Assembly (NCBI GenBank): GCA_020435295.1
Contig: JAGQZV010000014.1
Coordinates: 1 to 36,823 of the forward strand
Length of the DNA stretch: 36,823 nt
Direction of reading: 5' to 3'
From: Bdellovibrionales bacterium
Lineage (GTDB): Bacteria > Bdellovibrionota > FAC87 > UBA2466 > JACKAF01
The notes beneath the pieces are model-generated. The model did no database searches. It saw only the letters and a program-made list of their open reading frames with translations, and was not told the DNA's origin. Shown here one piece after another: positions 1 to 9,927 of the stretch (within the stretch, counting starts at the first letter, position 1; every line of letters begins with the position of its first letter). Made by a program: the position numbers and the translations under genes.

Positions 1-861
1 TTCGGGTTGCTTGGTGTTTTTCTTCTTCACCAAGGCTTCCACGGCTGGTTTGGATAGCCCGTAGCTTCCAAGTTGCGTGGCCTTTTCCGACACAAACTCC
101 TTAGCGCGCAGATCCAGAACGGCGCCCAGCATTTTTTTTACTTCGTCCGAACTGGCAGGAATGTTCTCTCGGGCGAGGGTCCACGAGTCCGTGTCCGTAC
201 GGGCCAAAATAAAACTTCCGTAACTGTTGCGAAGCTCGACTTCATCGACATCCGGCCGCGTGAGGCTGAAGAGATTCTTGTTGCGGTAGTCAGAAAGTTT
301 CTTATCAAAACTTGTGCGCAACGAACGCGCCACTCGGTAAACGGCCCCCTTTTGTCCGGCGGGGATAAGGTAGCTGCTATACCCGACCGGTGTGTCCTTG
401 CCGATCAGGACTTCGGAAAAATCCTCGCCGGAATTCCGACGTACTCGGATCTTGTAGCGTGGGAAGTCCAAGCCGTAAGCGGAGAGATCCTCAGGGTTTT
501 GTGCGATTTCTCGCTCGTTCTTGGTAGTGGTGAGAGTGCTGAGGACTGCCGCGATGGTTGACACGTCGGCCTCATCATTAAGGGGTGAGGTAATGAGCCA
601 AGACTTGTCGATGCGCTTGAATTTAAAAGTCTCGTATTCGGCGGTCGCCTTCTCTTTAGCGGCGAGCAGCGCCTCCAGGTTTTTCAGACGATCTACTTCG
701 AATTCCTGGATTTCTTCCCGCGGGATGGAAACCACCAGCTTGGCGTTTTCCTGCGCCTCATTGCGTTTAACTTTGATGCCTTTTTCGTAGATGACATACC
801 AAAGCACTAAAGCGATGAGCACCCCAGTAAGGGCTAACGTCGTCTTAAAGCTCTTCTTCAT
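1..861 (-). CDS. DUF4340 domain protein, 3' end beyond window
   Basis: An open frame of 287 codons runs from an ATG at 859-861 to the left edge without a stop, so the C-terminus is missing. The protein starts with a short basic segment and one hydrophobic helix (KTTLALTGVLIALVLWYVIY), as expected for a single-pass inner-membrane anchor. A mixed alpha/beta region follows with repeated modules of the type 'YGLDFPRYKIRV' and 'LGSYGLSKPAVEA', typical of DUF4340 proteins. These are often encoded beside GldG-like ABC transporter genes; any such partner would lie beyond the left edge. A good ribosome binding site (GGAAGGGGA) precedes the ATG. It is 47 nt downstream of rpoZ and probably cotranscribed with it. 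The molecular function of the family is not established. Family assignment is by recognition of the repeated module only. Confidence 0.72.
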   Translation of the reverse strand, partial: MKKSFKTTLALTGVLIALVLWYVIYEKGIKVKRNEAQENAKLVVSIPREEIQEFEVDRLKNLEALLAAKEKATAEYETFKFKRIDKSWLITSPLNDEADVSTIAAVLSTLTTTKNEREIAQNPEDLSAYGLDFPRYKIRVRRNSGEDFSEVLIGKDTPVGYSSYLIPAGQKGAVYRVARSLRTSFDKKLSDYRNKNLFSLTRPDVDEVELRNSYGSFILARTDTDSWTLARENIPASSDEVKKMLGAVLDLRAKEFVSEKATQLGSYGLSKPAVEALVKKKNTKQPE

Positions 862-908
862 CCAGAGTCCCCTTCCGTACCGTGAGTTCCAGAGAGGCGG
901 GAGGACAC

Positions 909-1130
909 CTAGGCGGCGTTATTCCCGTCCTCGGAGGTCTCCGGTTCGGCTTTGCTAACGTGACCGGCCGCAATTTCACGAAGCGCGATCACCGCCTGCT
1001 TATTTGTGCTGTGGGCGATGAGCGGGCGGGAACCTTTAGCGAGCTGCCGCACGCGCTTAGCCGCGATGTGGATCAATTCAAAGCGGTTAGGGATTTTCTC
1101 CAAACAGTCTTCCACCGTAACTCGGGCCAC
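909..1130 (-). CDS. rpoZ: RNA polymerase omega subunit
   Basis: This encodes the small omega subunit, which binds beta-prime and helps assemble RNA polymerase and, in many proteobacteria, forms part of a ppGpp site. The 73-residue product begins [20 protein letters not shown] and contains the conserved 'AAKRVRQL' and '[12 protein letters not shown]' stretches of omega. I place the start at GTG 1128-1130: AGGAG lies 7 nt upstream and the family N-terminus (MARVTVEDC) starts exactly there. A longer frame reaching 1202 has no family support. The C-terminal tail is short and acidic. The gene lies between the Bat operon and the DUF4340 gene on the same strand, with its own promoter-like sequence in the 93-nt gap upstream. 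Confidence 0.95.
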   Translation of the reverse strand: MARVTVEDCLEKIPNRFELIHIAAKRVRQLAKGSRPLIAHSTNKQAVIALREIAAGHVSKAEPETSEDGNNAA

Positions 1131-1182
1131 TGAAATCTCCTGTAAAATTAAGAGTTTCCACCAAACCAATTTTGGACCCACT

Positions 1183-1210
1183 ACAATACCGCGGGGCCGC
1201 AAAAAGTCAA
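1183..1210 (-). promoter_or_regulatory. Putative sigma-70 promoter of rpoZ
   Basis: Read on the minus strand, TTGACT (1205-1210) is followed after 16 nt by TATTGT (1183-1188). The spacer contains a GC-rich near-palindrome (GCGGCCCCGC). It lies in the gap between batD and rpoZ, about 55 nt upstream of the GTG start of rpoZ. This suggests rpoZ and the DUF4340 gene can be expressed independently of the Bat operon. The call rests on match to consensus only. Confidence 0.5.
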
Positions 1211-1223
1211 TGAAAATGTAGGT

Positions 1224-2522
1224 TTAGGCAGCGAGTACGCGTTGCAAGTCTTCGTATAGGACGCTGGGTTGTTGGGTGAGAGCAGAGCCGGGAGAGTACA
1301 GGACGGCTTCGTAGGCGGTGAAGAATCGGCGCGCTTGGTGGATAGTATCGGCGGAGGTTTGTTTGGCGGCATGGCGAAGCAACGAGTCGAGTGTTCCCCC
1401 GTCTTGATTCCAGTCAGTTTTTTGCTTGAGGTGAAGCGAGAGCAGTTCGCTACCGAGGCGGAGAAAGCGCGGGAAGTCGCCGCTGCTATAGGCGGCCTCG
1501 GTCTCACGGCGTAGCCGCTCCATCTTGTAGGCGGCGCTTTGCCGGTACCGGGTTTGTTTTTCCTTCAGGCGCCAAACCGTGAGCCCGGAAACAGCGGCTA
1601 GCAAAAGAAGAACCTGAACGAGCCAAAACCAGAGCGCGTCTTGTAGTACGAAGGCGGTGGACCACTCGGCGACAGGCTGCAATTCGAGGACGGTTTCAAC
1701 AGTCTGTGCGGGCTCAAGTTTTGCCTGAAAGCGCAAATGACCGGGTTCGCTTTGTAAGAATTCGTATCGGCCCTGAACCGGATCGAAGAAATTGAAATGG
1801 ATCGGAGCAATTTCCAAATCCTCGTCGTGATTCACTGAAAGTGCCCACTCGTGATGTTGGATTTGGTACGGGGCCGAACCCTGGGTGTAGGAACGTTTAG
1901 AGAGGACTTTGACACTCGGAGGGAGGGTAACTTGGGCCGTGGCAATTTCCTGAAAGTTTCCTTGGCCCCGGATTGAAAAACGTAGCGTTGCCGGTTCGTT
2001 TTGCTCGTACGGGATTTCCGGAGTGTCCAAAGAGAGTGTGAATTGCCCGACGGCGCCCCCGAAGGCTTCGCCGTCCTTAGTGGGAAACGGGGGGAGGGTG
2101 CGCACGCGCAGTGGTTTTGGGGTTTCGCTTTCTACGGTGATATCGGCCTCATCAGAAAACGGATTTTTCAGTACGAGTTTCATTGGGCGGATGGTGGGTT
2201 TTTTTTCGTCCACCATGGCAGAGATGCGGTACGAGCCCAAAACAATTCTGTTCCACGGAGAAGTGGCGAAGCGGGAATAGGGGACCAGAATTTTCCCCTG
2301 GCGCAGCACAAGATTGTCCTTCCAGAAACCTCGGAATTCTGGAAATTTGGCTACCTCAACCTCAACGGTGTTCAGGTTTGTGTATAGGACGAAGTCGCAG
2401 CGGATCTCTTCCCCAGCGTACACTTCCTCTTTCGAAAATTCCGTGCGGAATTGAAAACTTTCTTCGGCTAGCGAGGAGAGCGAGAGAGAGACTGTTAACA
2501 AAATGAGTAAACGACTTACCAT
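1224..2522 (-). CDS. batD: BatD-like membrane protein of the Bat operon
   Basis: The 432-residue product has a signal peptide (MVSRLLILLTVSLSLSSLAEE), about 270 residues of predicted beta-sandwich repeats, one transmembrane helix near residues 290-312 (ALWFWLVQVLLLLAAVSGLTVW) and a helical cytoplasmic tail. The segment 'FTLSLDTPEIPYEQNEPAT' followed by 'FSIRGQGNFQEI' matches the repeated beta domain of BatD (oxygen-tolerance) proteins, where a G-GN motif is conserved. BatD is thought to work at the membrane with the VWA proteins BatA and BatB. The ATG at 2520-2522 overlaps the end of the upstream batB/C fusion by 7 nt and is preceded by GAAGGG, indicating translational coupling. It is the last Bat gene before rpoZ. 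Confidence 0.82.
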   Translation of the reverse strand: MVSRLLILLTVSLSLSSLAEESFQFRTEFSKEEVYAGEEIRCDFVLYTNLNTVEVEVAKFPEFRGFWKDNLVLRQGKILVPYSRFATSPWNRIVLGSYRISAMVDEKKPTIRPMKLVLKNPFSDEADITVESETPKPLRVRTLPPFPTKDGEAFGGAVGQFTLSLDTPEIPYEQNEPATLRFSIRGQGNFQEIATAQVTLPPSVKVLSKRSYTQGSAPYQIQHHEWALSVNHDEDLEIAPIHFNFFDPVQGRYEFLQSEPGHLRFQAKLEPAQTVETVLELQPVAEWSTAFVLQDALWFWLVQVLLLLAAVSGLTVWRLKEKQTRYRQSAAYKMERLRRETEAAYSSGDFPRFLRLGSELLSLHLKQKTDWNQDGGTLDSLLRHAAKQTSADTIHQARRFFTAYEAVLYSPGSALTQQPSVLYEDLQRVLAA

Positions 2523-4096
2523 TGTTTGCCCTTCGGGGAAGCGTCCGCTTTTTGATTTTTGTCGCGTTGAAGGCGTTGGATCGTCTGTTGCTCCTCGCGG
2601 GCCATCATGTCGAAAATGCGTTGCTTACGTTCATTAGAAAACTGCTCTTTTTCATAGTCCGTCTTCGGGCCCTTGGAATCTTGCGGTGTTTTTCCGGATT
2701 TGTTTTCGTCGTCACTGCTCCCCTGCTGAGCGGCACTTTGCATGATTCTTGAAACGAGCGCCATGTTTTCCGAAAGCTTGCGATTGGTTTCGGTCTCAAA
2801 GCTTTGGGAAGAGGACTTGGTATCGTAGGCAGACTGGTAGCTCTCAAGGGCCTTTTGGGGTTCCTGCGCGTAGACCAGCGTATTGCCAAGATTAAAGAGA
2901 GCTTTTTTCTTCAACTCCGGGTTCTCGGTCATGTACGCCGACTCTTGAAAGTACTCGGCTGCTTTGTCGAGTTTCCGCTCCTTGAGGTAGGCGACACCTA
3001 AGTTATAAGTGAGAGCTCCGCGGACCCCGGGATCCGTCGCTTTTTCCAAAGCCTGCGTGATTTCGCTTACCGAAGCGCCAAACAAGAGCCTCGGAAGCAG
3101 AAGGAACGGAAGTAACCGTATCGCGTACTCCCATCGTCCCAATCCAAACTCAATTGCAAAGAGAATGAGCGCAAGAGTAAGGAGTATGGGATAGAACTCG
3201 CGCGCAACTTCTACTGAGGTAATAACCTGGGACACCCGCCCGCCCTGGCGCAAGCGTTCTCCCAAGTCGAGTATAGAAGTAAGATCCGCATTAAAATAAT
3301 TGCCCCCAGTTAGATTGCTGATCTCCTGAAGCGGCTCCGAGTTGAGTTTTGTTGTTACCGTATTGCCGCGGCCGTCCTTCAAATACGGAGTTTGTCCGAA
3401 GCGTTCGAATTGAAAGGAGTGAACGGGGATGGGGCTACCGGTGGTAGTTCCCGTACCGACAGCGTGGATGGGAATACCCTTGGCTTTGAACCGTGCGAAT
3501 ACTTCTTTCCGAAGTGCCTCATGGCTTTCTCCGTCACTGAAGACAATAACTTGCGAGGGAAACCAAGTTTCTCCGCGCTGTTTAGCCTTTTCTTCCAATT
3601 GTAGAATATGTCGCAGTAGAGTCTGTAGGGACTGGCTCAAGTCGGTGCCCTGATCCGTTGTCATCTCCGGGCTAAGCGTGGGCGTGATGGTCAGAATGCC
3701 ACTGAGATCGGACGTGAGGGGTACTTGAAGATAGCCGTCAGCGGCGAAAGGAAACAGCGCTACGCGGGACTCGTTTAGCGCATCGGCGAGGACTTCGAGG
3801 CTACTGGTTACAAAACCAAGGCGGGACGGCCGAATGTCTTCGGCGACCATGCTGCGGGAGATGTCTATTGCCAAAAAAACGTTGGAGCCTGCACCTTGGC
3901 GAGACGAAATGTGTTTTCCCAGCTGTGGCCGTGCCAGTGCCAAGATGCATAATGTGAATGCCATCAGGCTAACTACCGTGTGGCGCAGCGAGAAGCGGGC
4001 GTTGGGTTGTCGCTTTTTTGCGAGCATGATCCAGGCGAGCAGTGTTACCGGGACTAGCCCCCAAAATAGTTCAGGGTTTTGAAATTGAAGTTGCAT
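2516..4096 (-). CDS. batB: BatB-BatC fusion: VWA domain plus TPR repeats
   Basis: This 526-residue membrane protein starts with two hydrophobic helices (about residues 8-22 and 40-55). A von Willebrand A domain follows with a metal-ion-adhesion motif DISRSM (DxSxS) and a later 'VIVFSDGES'. Two further helices (ILLTLALILFAIEFGL and YAIRLLPFLLLPRLLF) flank the junction to a tetratricopeptide region (NLGVAYLKERKLDKAAEYF and NLGNTLVYAQEPQKALESY). The C-terminus is a charged coiled-coil-like tail. In many Bat operons VWA and TPR parts are separate batB and batC genes; here they are one chain. I prefer ATG 4094-4096 over an upstream in-frame TTG at 4147, because the family start MQLQFQNPELFW begins there and GGAG lies upstream. 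It overlaps batA by 26 nt. Confidence 0.87.
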   Translation of the reverse strand: MQLQFQNPELFWGLVPVTLLAWIMLAKKRQPNARFSLRHTVVSLMAFTLCILALARPQLGKHISSRQGAGSNVFLAIDISRSMVAEDIRPSRLGFVTSSLEVLADALNESRVALFPFAADGYLQVPLTSDLSGILTITPTLSPEMTTDQGTDLSQSLQTLLRHILQLEEKAKQRGETWFPSQVIVFSDGESHEALRKEVFARFKAKGIPIHAVGTGTTTGSPIPVHSFQFERFGQTPYLKDGRGNTVTTKLNSEPLQEISNLTGGNYFNADLTSILDLGERLRQGGRVSQVITSVEVAREFYPILLTLALILFAIEFGLGRWEYAIRLLPFLLLPRLLFGASVSEITQALEKATDPGVRGALTYNLGVAYLKERKLDKAAEYFQESAYMTENPELKKKALFNLGNTLVYAQEPQKALESYQSAYDTKSSSQSFETETNRKLSENMALVSRIMQSAAQQGSSDDENKSGKTPQDSKGPKTDYEKEQFSNERKQRIFDMMAREEQQTIQRLQRDKNQKADASPKGKQW

Positions 4097-5102
4097 AGCG
4101 TGGTGATGCTCTCCAGTACCTGAGTTCTTGAAGCAAATAGACTCCAAACAATAGAATTGTCGCTACGAATGCGATCCAAAAGTAGAGTTCTTCCGTTCGG
4201 CTTTTTGGGGTAATCTTCACTTTGGATTTTTCCAGCTGGTCGATTTCGGATAGAACCGCTGCCAGCGATCCCTCATCTTTTGCCATGTAGGCTTTGGCGC
4301 CTGTAAGTGCTGCAATCTCCTTCAAGAGTTCAGGGTTCAAATAGGAAGGAATGTGGGTGAGTAAGTGCGTACGATTTCCCATGACGTCATAGGCGTAGAT
4401 CGGGACGAGTACTCGGGAGTTCTTCCCAATCCCAATCGCATAAATGCGAATACCTTCTTCTTTGGCCAAATTCGAGGCTGTGATGGGGTTAATAGCCCCG
4501 ACGTTGCTGTCTCCATCCGTGATAAGAACGATTACTTTGCTCTTCGCCGTGGAGCCGCGTAGCCTGCCGACGGCATTGGTTAGGGCCATGCCGATGGCGG
4601 TTCCCTGTTTTAATTCCCGCAGTTCGACTTGTTCCAGCTGTTGCTTTAGGAAATCGTAATCACGCGTAAGGGGGCATTTCGTTACCGCTTCTCCGCCGAA
4701 AGTCACAAGCCCAATCCTGTCGGTATCACGCTTGTCGATGAAATCTCGAATGACTTGCTTGGCGACGACAATGCGATTCGGTTTGAAATCAGTAGCGTCC
4801 ATGCTTTCTGAGACGTCCAGGGTCAGAACGATGTCGATACCTTCAGCCCACTTCTCCGCCCAAAGGTGCCGTTTGGCGGGGCGGGCAATGCTGAAGGCGA
4901 GAAGCACCAGGGCAAGAAATGTAGTGCCAAAAAGAGCGCGGTGAACATACTTCGCTTGGCGGGTGGTGCTGCGGCGAATGGCAAGGGACGAGAAAGGCAA
5001 GATGAGCTTGCCGCTCGTTGCGCGTTTCTTCAAAAAGAAAAAAAGTGCCAGTCCCGATGGGACTAGAAGTAGCAGCAACGCGACTGGAGTGATCAAATAC
5101 AT
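4071..5102 (-). CDS. batA: BatA-like VWA domain membrane protein
   Basis: The 343-residue product has an N-terminal hydrophobic helix (LITPVALLLLLVPSGLALFFFL), a second helix (ALFGTTFLALVLLAFSIA), a VWA domain and a C-terminal helix (LYFWIAFVATILLFGVYLL). The VWA domain holds the MIDAS motif DVSESM (DxSxS), a TFGGEAVTKCPLT segment and 'VIVLITDGDSNVG', all typical of BatA. The preceding 'IARP' after helix 2 is a hallmark of BatA/BatB. I chose ATG 5100-5102, which has GGAGCAGG upstream and overlaps the previous gene by 10 nt; a GTG ten codons earlier is the alternative. BatA is expected to form a membrane complex with BatB and BatD and to be a client of the MoxR ATPase at the operon start. Confidence 0.88.
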   Translation of the reverse strand: MYLITPVALLLLLVPSGLALFFFLKKRATSGKLILPFSSLAIRRSTTRQAKYVHRALFGTTFLALVLLAFSIARPAKRHLWAEKWAEGIDIVLTLDVSESMDATDFKPNRIVVAKQVIRDFIDKRDTDRIGLVTFGGEAVTKCPLTRDYDFLKQQLEQVELRELKQGTAIGMALTNAVGRLRGSTAKSKVIVLITDGDSNVGAINPITASNLAKEEGIRIYAIGIGKNSRVLVPIYAYDVMGNRTHLLTHIPSYLNPELLKEIAALTGAKAYMAKDEGSLAAVLSEIDQLEKSKVKITPKSRTEELYFWIAFVATILLFGVYLLQELRYWRASPRYATSISKP

Positions 5103-6010
5103 AAAAGAGCCTGCTCCACTGTTTTTAGGCACGACGAAGCCATCTCATAGGGGACGTGTGCTTTCTGCGCGAATTTCACAGCGTCACATCTATTGAAAAG
5201 CGTCACCATTTCCGGGGCGCCTGTATCGCAATTCCCAAAACGCTTAGTAAACTCAAGTGTAGTTAAGGACCGTACGGGGTAGTCCAGTTTGCGCCCGTAG
5301 TAGTTACGGACGATCGTTGTGAGCTCGTCCACCAGGCGCGGATCGGCGGGGTGCGACTCCATATGTTCTTTGAAGACTAACAGGTGCCTGCGGAGCCAGT
5401 CGCTATCGCTCTCCCTAGGCTGCGGAGGGGTGGGTTCAGCAACTACTATCGCTAGCTTTTTCTTTGGAAAATACTTCTTGATCAACCGGTACACGATGGG
5501 AGTTAAGGCGGCGGTTAACACCAGGATAATGAGAAGGGGTAGCAACCACTTTGGCCAAACGCGCGGTACTTCTGTTTCGTCGAAACCCTCTCGAAGCTCG
5601 TTGTCATCTTGGGATCGCGTCGAAACAACACGGAAAGCTTGGTTTTCCGTAGAAAAACTGCTGCCTAGGAAGGAAAACTCAAGCGGCGGGAGGGCGTACT
5701 CGCCATTGTCATAGGCAGTGAACGCGTAGGTCCAAACGGCGATCGTTCCGTCCATCCGGCGATCTTGTGCGAGTAAGCTAAGGCCTTTCTGTGATTGCAG
5801 CAGTGTTTCGTTGACGTGAATGGAGTCCACGTCGTTGTCAAAATTTTTGAGTACACGTGTATCCAGGCGGATCTCAAGTACGGCTCGCTGTCCGGGTTCC
5901 ACTTGCGGGGGAGTCAGTGTGTACTGAAGCGCAGGCGCTTCGGCACGTACACTAGAGACGAGCAGGACCGCGACGCCTAAAGAAATGAACCAGTCTTTGC
6001 AGGTAGTCAT
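5093..6010 (-). CDS. Bat-operon membrane protein with BatD-like layout
   Basis: The product (about 305 residues) has a signal peptide ending near SSVRAEA, an exported domain of predicted beta strands (about residues 25-145), one transmembrane helix (WLLPLLIILVLTAALTPIVY) and a cytoplasmic helical domain of about 120 residues. The topology matches BatD in miniature, and the gene sits between DUF58 and batA, where other Bat operons carry a small membrane protein. I do not recognise a specific family. ATG 6008-6010 is chosen; a GTG three codons upstream is possible, and neither has a strong ribosome binding site. It overlaps the DUF58 gene by 59 nt, so expression is probably coupled to it. Confidence 0.7.
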   Translation of the reverse strand: MTTCKDWFISLGVAVLLVSSVRAEAPALQYTLTPPQVEPGQRAVLEIRLDTRVLKNFDNDVDSIHVNETLLQSQKGLSLLAQDRRMDGTIAVWTYAFTAYDNGEYALPPLEFSFLGSSFSTENQAFRVVSTRSQDDNELREGFDETEVPRVWPKWLLPLLIILVLTAALTPIVYRLIKKYFPKKKLAIVVAEPTPPQPRESDSDWLRRHLLVFKEHMESHPADPRLVDELTTIVRNYYGRKLDYPVRSLTTLEFTKRFGNCDTGAPEMVTLFNRCDAVKFAQKAHVPYEMASSCLKTVEQALLCI

Positions 6011-6846
6011 CCTGAACACTCAGGCAGAAGTAATCGGATTTACACTTCCGGCTTAAGTCCTCAATTTGATGTTGGTGCATTATGGCTCGTTGCTGCAACT
6101 CCTGACGCACGCTCTTGGAATTGGCATCGAGCAGAAAAAAATCTCCGGTCTCGGGATCGCAAACTTCGTAAACACCTTTAAGGCCCACGCCGCGTTCGGC
6201 GTCATCTACGCAGTGTAGGAGTACAAGTTCGTGGCGCTGGGCAAGCATGCGCAACTCTGGGCTAAAGTCGGGTACTAGAAAATCGGATAGAACAATGACG
6301 ATAGAACGATTTTTCAAAACATTTTGGGCGTAGAGTAGAGCGGGCCGGAGATCACTCGGCCGCCCTTGTAGGGGTTGTTGAAGAAGCGAGATCATTCCGT
6401 GCAGGACATGATTTTGAGTGTCGCGGGGAGGAAGATAGAGGACAGGAGTCTCATTGAAGAACAGCATCCCCACATTGTCCTTGGATTTTACGGCGGCTAG
6501 ACCAAGCAGGGCGAGCAACTCCGCATACATGTCAATTTTTCTCTTTTGGACGGAGCCGAAGAGCGAGGAGCCACTTACGTCGATTAGGATCAGCACGTTT
6601 AGCTCGCGGTCTTCTTCGTAGAGTTTTATGGTCGGGTGTTTGGTTCGGGCGGTTACGGTCCAGCTCATGTGCCGGATGTCATCTCCCGGTTCATACCGCC
6701 GGAATTCCTTGAATTGCATGCCGCTACCGTGAAACGCACTTCGGTAGTCGCCGGACAAAAGGGTGGAAACGGATCGCCGCGCGACGAGTTGCAACTGGGC
6801 CACTTGGTCCAGAATTTCCTGAGGGATATTCAATGGGCTCCCGGTA

Positions 6847-6860
<14 letters not shown>
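5952..6860 (-). CDS. DUF58 domain protein of the MoxR/Bat operon
   Basis: The 302-residue soluble protein contains the DUF58 signature: 'SGDYRSAFHGSGMQFKEFR', then 'YEPGDDIRHMSWTVTAR', and a degenerate VWA-like fold beginning 'LNVLILIDVSGSS' with a DxSxS motif. DUF58 proteins nearly always follow a moxR gene and precede Bat-type VWA genes, as here. The start is uncertain. A TTG at 6858-6860 overlaps moxR by 14 nt with AGAGG just upstream. A second TTG at 6831-6833, preceded by GGGAG, gives a shorter product that matches the usual family N-terminus. The function is unproven; DUF58 proteins are thought to be partners or substrates of the MoxR chaperone ATPase. Confidence 0.9.
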
Positions 6861-7887
<1,027 letters not shown>

Positions 7888-7966
7888 AAGCTTTTTTTCG
7901 GGAAGGAAATCTTTAGGTTAGCCGGAAAAGGCTCTATCATTTAATTATAACGGAAAAGGGGGCACG
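7888..7966 (+). promoter_or_regulatory. Divergent promoter region, Bat operon / ferredoxin
   Basis: This 79-nt gap separates two divergent start codons and must hold both promoters. On the minus strand a perfect TATAAT lies at 7944-7949, without a good -35 at standard distance. On the plus strand TATCAT (7935-7940) is the best -10 candidate, again with a weak -35. A short AGCC/GGCT inverted repeat (7920-7933) sits between them. AAAGGGGG provides the ribosome binding site of the ferredoxin gene. Confidence 0.4.
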
Positions 7967-8254
7967 ATGCCCATTGTTACCTTTTTGCCGTCTGGGAAAA
8001 AAGTAAATGTCCCCAGCGGCACAACCCTGTTTGAAGCGGCGCGACAAGCCGGCATGCCCATCGCGTCATCGTGTAGCGCCAATTTCGTCTGTGGGCGCTG
8101 CAACGTGCAGGTTGTTGTGGGGCGTCATAATCTTTCAGAGCAGGGCCAACCCGAAAAGGCGCTGCTCGCTCGGGAGAAACACCCGCCGACGGACAGAATT
8201 AGTTGCCAAACACGTGTTATGGGCAATTGCAGCATCACCACGCGGTACTGGTAG
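7967..8254 (+). CDS. 2Fe-2S ferredoxin
   Basis: The 95-residue protein has the plant/adrenodoxin-type 2Fe-2S fold. Cluster ligands are Cys36, Cys42 and Cys45 (CSANFVCGRC, spacing C-x5-C-x2-C) and Cys80 (ISCQTRV). The N-terminus (IVTFLPSGKKVNVPSGTTLFEAAR) forms the beta-grasp core. It would carry single electrons in the cytoplasm; no signal peptide is present. The ATG has a strong AAAGGGGG site upstream. It is transcribed divergently from the Bat operon, which is associated with oxidative-stress tolerance in some bacteria, so a shared redox signal is conceivable but not shown. The electron donor and acceptor cannot be inferred from neighbours. Confidence 0.93.
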   Translation: MPIVTFLPSGKKVNVPSGTTLFEAARQAGMPIASSCSANFVCGRCNVQVVVGRHNLSEQGQPEKALLAREKHPPTDRISCQTRVMGNCSITTRYW

Positions 8255-8281
8255 TTCGGATCATTTGCTAACGAAATACTG

Positions 8282-8302
8282 CTCGCTAACCGAGTGTTTT
8301 TA
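8282..8302 (+). terminator. Weak intrinsic terminator after ferredoxin gene
   Basis: A short hairpin CTCG-ctaac-CGAG (8282-8294) is followed by TGTTTTT. The stem is only 4 bp, so termination would be inefficient. It lies 27 nt after the ferredoxin stop and before the protease gene. Confidence 0.35.
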
Positions 8303-8361
8303 GAGTCCTCCTGTAATCTGAAAATGTCAGCTCCATTCGTTTCTTAATCACCGGAGAAAAT

Positions 8362-9927
8362 ATGCGCCCGCTTATTCTTTCGATGGTTTTTTTGTGTACG
8401 TATGCGCCCGCCACCCAACGGCTGATCAATGGCCAACCAGTTGATTCAGGCACTTATAAAGAAGTTGTATGGATAACGAGCAGCAGTTCCGGCTGTACGG
8501 CGACAGTCGTCGGCCCACGAACCATTGTTACCGCCTCTCACTGCGCTACCACAGGGACGACAGTAAAGTTTAATGTGAACGGAACGCAGTACTCGGCGCG
8601 GATTACGCGAAACCCCGAGTACAACAACTCGACTGTCTCTTACGACGTGGCCTTAGGGTACGTGGACAAGGAAGTTACCGGGGTTGAATACGCCACTTTA
8701 GGGGTGAAGGGTATCTCAACTGGGATGGGGATTACTTTACTGGGCTACGGCTGTACGCGTCCTAATGGTGGGGTTGACGGGACGTTGAGAATAGGCGAGT
8801 CGGTGATTATCTCTACGGACAGTAATCGCTTTGGTTCCAGAAAATCGGGTGGGGCGACGCTTTGCCCTGGAGATTCCGGGGGGCCGGCATTTGTATTTGA
8901 TGGCGATAAGCGCTACTTGGTCGGAATCAACTCCACGGTGACTACCGATTTTGTGACTAGCTACAACGCACGCACAGAAATCAGCCAGCAGAAAAGTTTT
9001 TTTGAAGATTTTGCGCGAACGAACTCCGTCGAGATTTGCGGCGTGAATAAGGATTGTTTCAAGGCGATTTCGGAACCTCCGACTTGCCAGCTCTCGGCTC
9101 AACCATCCTCAATTCAACTCGGGGAATCCGTTACTTTTGAATTGCGTACTGAAGGGGAAGTAACCAGTGCAAAAATTGGTCAAACAAGTGTGAACTTTCC
9201 GCTGGGAACGCTCACTTCGACTCCTTCTCAAGCGGGGACCTTCACGCAATCGGCTTCGGTGATTGGGCCCGGAGGATCGGCTTCTTGTTCTGCAAGTTAC
9301 GAAGTCAAAGGTGCCCCTGCGCAAAATGCACCTTCTTGTACACTTACCGCGGCCCCCAATCCCGTATCGCTTGGGCAAACGGTGAGGCTGACGCTGGCGA
9401 TTCAGGGCAACGCAACGCACGCGGCGATAGACGGGGAAAGTGTCAACTTATCCAATCCCAGCGTGACGCGCACACCGATGCAGATCGGCCAACATTTGAG
9501 TAGCGGTTATGTGATGGGGCCGGGCGGTAGCGGGGAGTGCCGCACTAGTTTTGCTGTCGAGGACAAGCCTAGCCAGACGTTGCCTGGACACACGGTGGTT
9601 CCCGGGCCATGCGGGACCAATACCAATGGCAGCACGGTGCGCGAGGTCTGCCTCGCTGTACTAAAGAAGGTGACGGTCAATGTTCGTAATGTCAGTGAGG
9701 CACTACTCATTCGCTACCAGGATGGCGGGGAAGAAGTTATGCCGGTTCTAAGTCGCTACCAGGACAACGGGCAAACCCACTTGTCACTTTATGCCAACAG
9801 TACGTACAAGCAAAATCAGTATTGGGTACTGGACGCCCGCGACGCCCTAGTGCAGGAACAAAGCGGCCAGACCACCGCCATTTCCGGTACCACCATTCGT
9901 GGCATCGCTTTCGACGCCCGCTTCTAG
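8362..9927 (+). CDS. Secreted trypsin-like serine protease with Ig-like repeats
   Basis: The 521-residue product has a short signal peptide followed by R20-LINGQPV, which resembles the activation site of trypsin zymogens. The S1A catalytic triad is visible: His60 (TASHC), Asp95 (YDVALGY) and Ser172 (CPGDSGGP). Two tandem Ig-like repeats follow (about 239-315 and 325-400), each starting P-S/T-C-x-L and ending with GPGGS...C, with a conserved Cys pair per repeat. A C-terminal beta-rich region (about 405-521) has no recognised family. GGAGAAAAT precedes the ATG. The stop codon TAG (9925-9927) is the outermost triplet of a mobile-element inverted repeat. Extracellular protein digestion is the likely role. 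Confidence 0.92.
   Translation: MRPLILSMVFLCTYAPATQRLINGQPVDSGTYKEVVWITSSSSGCTATVVGPRTIVTASHCATTGTTVKFNVNGTQYSARITRNPEYNNSTVSYDVALGYVDKEVTGVEYATLGVKGISTGMGITLLGYGCTRPNGGVDGTLRIGESVIISTDSNRFGSRKSGGATLCPGDSGGPAFVFDGDKRYLVGINSTVTTDFVTSYNARTEISQQKSFFEDFARTNSVEICGVNKDCFKAISEPPTCQLSAQPSSIQLGESVTFELRTEGEVTSAKIGQTSVNFPLGTLTSTPSQAGTFTQSASVIGPGGSASCSASYEVKGAPAQNAPSCTLTAAPNPVSLGQTVRLTLAIQGNATHAAIDGESVNLSNPSVTRTPMQIGQHLSSGYVMGPGGSGECRTSFAVEDKPSQTLPGHTVVPGPCGTNTNGSTVREVCLAVLKKVTVNVRNVSEALLIRYQDGGEEVMPVLSRYQDNGQTHLSLYANSTYKQNQYWVLDARDALVQEQSGQTTAISGTTIRGIAFDARF

Noticed and set aside
1-861. Plus-strand open frames at 73-561 and 521-790
   Set aside because: They are shadows of the DUF4340 gene on the minus strand, which has a membrane anchor and good ribosome binding site.
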